In this document: in pieces, positions 12,351 to 14,910 of the stretch
How the letters are laid out: each line of letters starts with the position of its first letter
Position numbering within the stretch: position 1 is the first letter of the stretch
NCBI GenBank assembly: GCA_964501445.1
Contig: CAZCSJ010000015.1
Location: 1-14,910 of the forward strand
Source of the DNA: CAZCSJ01 sp964501445
Lineage (GTDB): Bacteria > Patescibacteriota > Minisyncoccia > Sungbacterales > HO2-52-23
Length of the DNA stretch: 14,910 nt
Direction: 5' to 3'
The notes under the pieces: generated by a model
The model's database searches: none
What the model was told of the DNA's origin: nothing
What the model saw: only the letters and a program-made list of their open reading frames with translations
Made by a program: the position numbers and the translations under genes

Positions 12351-14858
12351 ATGAGAAATATGCATGCGAGCACACGGAAAGAGATTCTCGTGGTTTTCTT
12401 ATTCCTCGGAATTCTTACTGTGGGGATGGCGCCCCTTTTTTGGGGCGGAAAAATTTTCTCTGATTCCGATACGCTCTCCCTCTTCTACCCTTTTTTTACC
12501 TTTTATCGCGATGCGCTTTTGCAGAAAGAATCATTTCTTTGGAATCCCTCTATCTTTTCGGGATTCCCGACGTATCTGAGCCAGGCAGGCGGCTTTTTTG
12601 ATCCTGTAAATTATGCACTTTTCTCTTTGTGGAGTGCTGCGACCGGGTACCACATCCGTCTTTTTATTGATTTTTTTCTCGTGCTCTTTTTTTCGTATCT
12701 CGCGGGACGGGCATACGGACTCTCGCGGAGCGCGGCGGTCCTCATAGGCATGGGATATCTTTTGGCGCCCCATGTCGGTTTTCTTGTAAATAGTACAGTG
12801 GCAAACGTGTTGTTTCTCGTGCCGTTTCTCCTCTACGTTTTTTCAAAACTCATTGATCCGAATGCGCGGTGGTGGATATGGAGTGTTCTTGGAGGTATCG
12901 GTCTTGGATGGACGCTCCTTTCGGGTCTCACCCAGCTCGTGGTGTATACCGTAACGCTTGTATCACTATTTGTTCTCTTCTATCTCTTTTTTTTGCGAAG
13001 AGACATCCGCGTTCCTTCCTACAGAGCGCTTCTCTTTCACTGGGGTCTTGTCCTTGCAGTCGGGATCCTCGTGGGGCTTCCCCAAATTCTTCCCGCACTC
13101 CAATTCACTCCCTTAACGCTCCGTGCGGAAGGCGTGAGCTATGCGATTGCCGCGGGAAGAAGTGTGGATCCGGGCGATGTGATGCTCTTTTTCTTTCCTA
13201 ACTATCTCTACTTTCCCCATTTCTCGGTGGGAAGAAAGGCGCTCTATATCGGGGCTTTCCTCTTTTTTATGGCAGTGCTTGCTTCTGCCGCCCTTTTCCA
13301 TAACAGAAGTCGTATTTTGAAGAGCGACCCTACAGACCGGGCTATTCGTACAAAGACCCTTGCGGCGTTTTTTTGCACCGCACTTTTTGCCTTTCTCCTT
13401 TCGTTCGACCATTCGCCGCTCTTTTATATCGTCCAGCATGTACCGGTGTTTTCCTGGTTCCGTTATGCGGATCGGTGGATGTTTATCGGCGCATTTTTTT
13501 TCGCGTTTCTGGGGGCATTCGGTTTTGATGCGGCAAAAGAATATGCGGGAAATAGAAAAATGAAAATCCTGTTCTCGCTTCTCGGTATCGGTGTGGGGGC
13601 TCTTGCGGCTGTGGTGCTTATGCTCAATACCCTCGGAAAATCATTTTGGAGTACTGTCGCGGTATGGGTGGACAAGGCGCTTTCCCTCTTTCTCTACGGC
13701 AATTTTGGATATATCAAAGACCCCGCGCATTACCGCGAAGTGGTTCTGCGGGGGATTTTAGCGTGGCGTGATTTCCTGTCGCTTGGGGATATCACTTTCC
13801 TTCTGCCGTTTCTTTTTTTGGTCTTGGCGTTTCTCCTTGCAGTTTTGTTTCTTTGGCAGGTGATCTCCTGGAAGCGATTTCGCGAGATGGGCATCGCACT
13901 TTCTGTTGCGACGTTTCTCGGGGTCTTTCTCGCATATGCAATGATTCAGATGATACCGTTTAAGGCACTTGTTTCGTATGACGATGCATTTGGTCGCTTG
14001 ATTCCCGCCGATGACCGCGCCCTCTACCGCGTGTATCCTTTTTCGCTTGATTCAGGCCTCGTGGCCTATATGAAGCCGATCTATCACTATACGCGGGAAC
14101 AGGCAGCTGCCTCCACGGAATTGAAGTATTCCACGGGGTGGCCCAATATCAATATGTTTTCGGCGCGCCCCGCGGTGCTCTCAGCGGATGGGTATGACCC
14201 GCTCATTCTCACTTCTTATTTTGATGCGCTTGTGGCAATCGGCAGTACATTTGGCGGGCAGTACGAGACAGGGACTTTGCCGATAGAAGAAAAATCAGCC
14301 CGTCTTCTCGCGCACCTTGATGTGGTGGGAATGCTTGGAGGAAAATATATAATCTCCGGAGAGCAACTCGCGAGTGTGCATTTGCGCCCGCTCGGAGAAG
14401 TGCCTGTCTCGCGCTATCAGATTCCTGTCTTTCTGTATGAAAATGACTATGCCCTTCCGCGGATCTATTTTGCACCCGAAACAGAATCGCGCAAAGGCGC
14501 ATCGCTCGCGGCGTTTGTCCGTGACCCGGCGGTAGATTTCCAAAAAAAGACATATCTTGACTGCGATTCATGTGCGGCGCCGGGGAGGGTGTTTGGCGCC
14601 AGGATCACCGCACTCTCTATGAAAAATGGCTGGTTTGATATCTCTACCGGAACAGAAAAGCCGCAGTGGCTCGTGGTGTCAGAGACGATGATTCCCGGAT
14701 GGCGCGCCGAGATAGACGGAAACGAAGCGCCGCTTGTGCGCGCCAATGGCATCTCTATGGCGCTCTTGATTCCTCCGGGTGCGCATCGCGTGACACTCTC
14801 CTATGAAGGGATCAATGGCGAGGCGCGCATTTTGCGCGCGCTCGGGGTGATGCGGTAA
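12351..14858 (+). CDS. YfhO-like polytopic membrane protein (GT-C-type glycosyltransferase candidate)
   Basis: With the ATG at 12351 the protein has 835 residues and starts eleven residues before the first membrane helix. A TTG at 12255 would add 32 unlikely residues. About 12-13 hydrophobic helices span residues 11-535, followed by a soluble domain of about 300 residues. The first extracytoplasmic loop has FSDSDTLSLFYP (36-47) and LWNPSIFSGFP (63-73), matching the acidic metal motif and the WNP..GG.P region of YfhO-type proteins. The C-terminal ETMIPGWRAEIDG (778-790) and LVRANG (795-800) are the typical end of that family. Bacillus YfhO is linked to lipoteichoic acid glycosylation, so use of a polyprenyl-phosphate sugar made by the nearby GT2 enzyme on an envelope polymer is plausible, but is inferred. 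No Shine-Dalgarno is visible. Confidence 0.82.
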   Translation: MRNMHASTRKEILVVFLFLGILTVGMAPLFWGGKIFSDSDTLSLFYPFFTFYRDALLQKESFLWNPSIFSGFPTYLSQAGGFFDPVNYALFSLWSAATGYHIRLFIDFFLVLFFSYLAGRAYGLSRSAAVLIGMGYLLAPHVGFLVNSTVANVLFLVPFLLYVFSKLIDPNARWWIWSVLGGIGLGWTLLSGLTQLVVYTVTLVSLFVLFYLFFLRRDIRVPSYRALLFHWGLVLAVGILVGLPQILPALQFTPLTLRAEGVSYAIAAGRSVDPGDVMLFFFPNYLYFPHFSVGRKALYIGAFLFFMAVLASAALFHNRSRILKSDPTDRAIRTKTLAAFFCTALFAFLLSFDHSPLFYIVQHVPVFSWFRYADRWMFIGAFFFAFLGAFGFDAAKEYAGNRKMKILFSLLGIGVGALAAVVLMLNTLGKSFWSTVAVWVDKALSLFLYGNFGYIKDPAHYREVVLRGILAWRDFLSLGDITFLLPFLFLVLAFLLAVLFLWQVISWKRFREMGIALSVATFLGVFLAYAMIQMIPFKALVSYDDAFGRLIPADDRALYRVYPFSLDSGLVAYMKPIYHYTREQAAASTELKYSTGWPNINMFSARPAVLSADGYDPLILTSYFDALVAIGSTFGGQYETGTLPIEEKSARLLAHLDVVGMLGGKYIISGEQLASVHLRPLGEVPVSRYQIPVFLYENDYALPRIYFAPETESRKGASLAAFVRDPAVDFQKKTYLDCDSCAAPGRVFGARITALSMKNGWFDISTGTEKPQWLVVSETMIPGWRAEIDGNEAPLVRANGISMALLIPPGAHRVTLSYEGINGEARILRALGVMR

Positions 14859-14910
14859 TCTGTAGGAACGGGTCGCATTGTCGACACTTTTCAGATTGAC
14901 CTTTTTACCT

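Noticed and set aside
14857..14906. Terminator after the YfhO-like gene
   Set aside because: AATCTG/CAGATT and GGTC/GACC can pair and TTTTT follows, but stems are only 4-6 bp with very long loops. Nothing else is identifiable in the last 52 bases.

Overview
The window is a surface-polysaccharide and cell-envelope locus, probably from an uncultivated small-genome bacterium of the Patescibacteria/CPR (Parcubacteria-like) type. That placement is an inference. It rests on the mix of deoxysugar and glycosyltransferase genes, a secreted peptidoglycan-binding/FN3/CARDB protein, a YfhO-like membrane protein, sparse Shine-Dalgarno signals, and short repeats packed into and between genes. TGA is used as a normal stop, so a recoded TGA lineage is unlikely. 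There are no RNA genes, no CRISPR array and no transposase or integrase.

Layout. 1-31: end of a terminator of an upstream gene. 46-1239 (+): UDP-sugar 6-dehydrogenase. 1234-1393: nested hairpins and a good promoter. 1417-2029 (+): MNT/HEPN toxin-antitoxin-like pair. 2050-3081 (+): NAD-dependent epimerase. 3185-5391 (+): a second epimerase, coupled by a 4-base overlap to a DegT-family protein. 5436-6185 (-) and 6222-6968 (+): two divergent GT2 glycosyltransferases. 6958-9657 (+): an 899-residue secreted multidomain protein. 9671-10729 (-): dTDP-glucose 4,6-dehydratase. 10760-10816 (-): an 18-codon relic of another epimerase. 10922-12157 (-): a second DegT-family protein. 12351-14858 (+): a YfhO-like polytopic membrane protein.

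How they fit. The dehydrogenase, epimerases, RfbB and the two DegT-family enzymes would make modified (probably deoxy) nucleotide sugars. The GT2 enzymes and the YfhO-like protein would transfer sugars to lipid carriers or envelope polymers. Both DegT-family proteins carry His where the PLP-binding Lys belongs, as in ColD/RfbH-type 3-dehydrases. Both also lack the Cys cluster of the Fe-S type, which suggests 3-deoxysugar chemistry rather than transamination.

Most unusual feature. A family of ~105-base elements sits between genes (3081-3186, 10815-10918, 12139-12243, plus a lone end at 2023-2051). Each has 14-base terminal inverted repeats (consensus ATCCCGTTAGARAT) that covary within a copy, and an interior of nearly constant length (78, 76, 77). 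The repeats touch gene boundaries: they supply the ATG of both intact epimerases and of the relic, encode the first residues of the second DegT protein, and overlap or abut stop codons. Two genes are therefore enclosed like cassettes between inverted repeats. A second repeat, a 20-base palindromic sequence, is inserted in frame in two coding genes.
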